Shown here: positions 46,378 through 47,911 of the stretch, piece after piece
Layout of the letters: each line of letters opens with the position of its first letter
How positions within the stretch are numbered: the stretch's first letter is position 1
From: Bacteroidales bacterium
Lineage (GTDB): Bacteria; Bacteroidota; Bacteroidia; Bacteroidales; UBA10428
Assembly: GCA_016933335.1 (NCBI GenBank)
Contig: JAFGBD010000041.1
Coordinates: forward strand, 1-47,911
Length of the DNA: 47,911 nucleotides
Direction: 5' to 3'
The notes under the pieces: model-generated
The model's input: the letters and a program-made list of their open reading frames with translations, nothing else
Told to the model about the DNA's origin: nothing
The model's database searches: none
Made by a program: the position numbers and the translations under genes

Positions 46378-46674
46378 TTAATCCAGAAATTCACCAATGA
46401 TGCTCAGCCATTCTTCTTCGAGAGAGTTTTTTGGCATGGTTTTCCCGGCTTTTTCATACCAGCGTGCAGCATTTTCCATGTCTCCCTTTTTCCTGTGAAG
46501 ATAAGCGTGAACCCAGGCACCTATATTTGTATAAACCAGTTGTACCAGCTCATGTGCAGTTTCCCAGTCGCCTTTGGCATCAAACCACAATGCCTGCAAC
46601 AGGTTATTCATTTCTTCGGGAGGTTCCGTAGAAGATAATGTTTCCCGGAAATCTTCAAGGGTATACCGGCTCAT
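46378..46674 (-). CDS. Conserved small protein of unknown function
   Basis: A 98-residue cytosolic protein with helical Trp-rich repeats: QALWFDAKGDWETAHELVQ, IGAWVHAYLHRKKGDMENAARWYEKAGK. The W-x-H-A-Y-L-H-R-K-x-G-D pattern is found in a family of small conserved proteins and resembles a half-TPR hairpin. Function is unknown. It lies 28 bases upstream of the J-domain gene on the same strand, so the two probably form an operon. Confidence 0.82.
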   Translation of the reverse strand: MSRYTLEDFRETLSSTEPPEEMNNLLQALWFDAKGDWETAHELVQLVYTNIGAWVHAYLHRKKGDMENAARWYEKAGKTMPKNSLEEEWLSIIGEFLD

Positions 46675-47081
46675 GACATTTATTTTATATGCCGGTGATG
46701 CTAATCGGTAGAAAAGATTTTCATTCGGTTCTTAAATCATTCATTGCTGTGTCTGCATCTTTTTTATGCCATCCGGATAAAACCTCCTTTTCTCCGCTTT
46801 TGAATGGCTTTCCGGCATTGTACAATGTATTCGGTAGCAATTGTTGCTTATCAGTTTAATGGTTTTTATGATCTTAAAAATACAAAATTATAACATATTT
46901 AACTAATACTGCCGGGGGTTATTCAACGCTTTTCTTAATTTTGGGAGGACATAATTTTTTAAATGCATTCAGTATTGTGATAACAATCTGTCATTCAGTG
47001 TTATTATGATATTGCAATTGAAAAAGTCAAGCATTCATTGCACAAAAGAACACTTGTTTAACAATAACTTAATAGATAAGG
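46675..47081. other. Intergenic region, no firm gene
   Basis: About 407 bases between divergent genes. A 39-codon frame with a TTG start is open on the minus strand at 46721-46840 but has no supporting evidence. The rest is AT-rich with stops in all frames. The promoter of the SH3 lipoprotein gene should lie in the last 100 bases. Confidence 0.5.
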
Positions 47082-47822
47082 ATGGGGTTCCTGAACAATA
47101 ACAGACGGGGACTGGCTGTAAAAATAGCAACAGGCTTCCTGGTTATCATTCTGTTTGCCTGCAAAAACCGTGAAAGTCAGGTTGTGGAAGAAAAAGCAGA
47201 TCTGCAGGACATACCTTCCGTTTGCATATGGGACAGAATATCTGTAAGAAACGAACCTGTCAGAAAAGCTCCGGTCATTTCAAATCTGAATCTGGGTGAA
47301 TCGGTGACATATCTGGGCAATTCTGCTGTAGATTCATCATATAAAAATCAGGTTTATTGTCAAATCCGTTTATCTGACGAAAGAACAGCCTGGGTTCCTG
47401 CCTTCAGCCTTGTAACCGGTGCAAAACCGGCAGTGCTTGTTAGGGAAGTGCCGGTTTACCTGCGTCCTGATCTTCTGACAATTACCGACAGAAGTATGGG
47501 ATCAATGGAAATTGTGGCAGTGGCTGAAGAATCAGATGACTGGATCCGTTTTTATTCAGAAAAGAAAAAACAGGATGGCTGGATCAAATCAGATGCATTG
47601 AGTTTCAACAAAGAAGACATCGCATTTTCACTTTATGCCGGACGCATTCTGAATGCTGAAACCAGTGCAGGTCTGGCAGAAAAAATAGACTCAATCCTGA
47701 AATATAACTTATACCCGAATTCCGTATTTGTCTCATTACTGGAAGAAATTGGCAAAAAGGAAAATGAGAGAATTCAGATTGAAGAAATCGTCAGACAAAA
47801 CTTCCTGCACAATAATGATTGA
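47082..47822 (+). CDS. SH3-domain lipoprotein
   Basis: A 246-residue lipoprotein (lipobox IILFAC, Cys27). Two bacterial SH3-like domains follow: residues about 46-110 (SVCIWDRISVRNEPVRKAPV…LGESVTYLG…AWVPAFSLV) and 115-175 (AVLVREVPVYLRPDLLTIT…QDGWIKSDALS). These domains commonly bind peptidoglycan or mediate envelope contacts. A helical tail (about 180-246) contains several Lys/Glu pairs. The ATG at 47082 is preceded by AAGG, a plausible ribosome site. A repeat element begins at the stop codon. Anchoring to the periplasm or outer membrane is expected. Confidence 0.85.
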   Translation: MGFLNNNRRGLAVKIATGFLVIILFACKNRESQVVEEKADLQDIPSVCIWDRISVRNEPVRKAPVISNLNLGESVTYLGNSAVDSSYKNQVYCQIRLSDERTAWVPAFSLVTGAKPAVLVREVPVYLRPDLLTITDRSMGSMEIVAVAEESDDWIRFYSEKKKQDGWIKSDALSFNKEDIAFSLYAGRILNAETSAGLAEKIDSILKYNLYPNSVFVSLLEEIGKKENERIQIEEIVRQNFLHNND

Positions 47823-47911
47823 TTTGAATCCCGGCGAGCGCATTACTTTCAGTGAGCTCCGCTTCGCTCCGGTTCCCCGTAGCTTTGCTGCGGGGTAAGC
47901 GAGCAAAAAAA
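47822..47911 (+). repeat. Dispersed structured repeat, copy 3
   Basis: Begins at the last base of the SH3 lipoprotein gene with ATTTGAATCCCGGCGAGCGC and matches the copies at 30615 and 40562. The hairpin CCCCGTAGC-TTT-GCTGCGGGG is nearly perfect (one G-T pair). Unlike the other copies it directly follows a stop codon, so it could act as a transcription-stopping structure. It may extend past the window end. Confidence 0.9.

Noticed and set aside
46721..46840. 39-codon minus-strand frame with TTG start ending in NDLRTE
   Set aside because: The composition looks protein-like, but there is no ATG, no ribosome site, no known family and no structural support. Left as an unproven small frame.

Overview
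The window looks like a chromosomal segment of a Bacteroidota bacterium, probably Bacteroidales/Marinilabiliales-like and free-living. The grounds are a SusC/SusD pair, surface-export-like lipoproteins, a C-terminal type IX secretion (T9SS) sorting domain, a sigma/anti-sigma/adhesin-like operon, the his gene order G-D-C-B-H-A-F-E, and general lack of strong Shine-Dalgarno sites. No rRNA, tRNA, CRISPR array, phage gene or transposase was found. The species cannot be named from the sequence alone.

Layout. 279-1753: a small ABM-fold protein overlapping an iron-type alcohol dehydrogenase. 1908-3533: a receiver-PAS-class III cyclase with all catalytic residues. 3536-10941 (minus): a complete-looking histidine operon except that no hisI is present. 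It is preceded by a leader peptide with five His codons (10841-10891), mutually exclusive RNA pairings and an intrinsic terminator, which together form a textbook attenuator. 11125-12928: a BrkB/YihY membrane protein divergent from a lone receiver protein. 13339-18077: SusC/SusD. 18347-21316: a TPR-LytS-type kinase and a LytTR regulator with a 43-codon double-glycine leader peptide gene between them, which resembles a peptide-pheromone or RiPP signalling cassette. 21379-23638 (minus): a Tat-exported Gfo/Idh/MocA oxidoreductase and a tiny Glu/Val-rich lipoprotein. 24003-26099: a TonB-dependent receptor. 26193-28513: ECF sigma, putative anti-sigma and a repeat-rich secreted protein. 28673-30451 (minus): an SLC13/RCK transporter. 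30857-33624: two coupled membrane proteins. 33661-40468 (minus): a lipoprotein, a 1290-residue CotH/lamin-tail T9SS cargo and a GH28 pectinase-type enzyme. 40760-44285: RsgA and a WD40-caspase protein. 44357-46674 (minus): a sugar porter, a J-domain membrane protein and a small conserved protein. 47082-47822: an SH3 lipoprotein.

A roughly 85-bp structured repeat occurs in intergenic DNA at 30615, 40562 and 47822, always in the same orientation, with a diverged copy at 30721. It is probably a REP/MITE-like element.

The most noteworthy signals are the kinase/GG-peptide/LytTR cassette, the his attenuator and the dispersed repeat family. Polysaccharide use is a theme (GH28, sugar porter, SusCD, T9SS cargo), but these genes do not form one clear utilisation locus.
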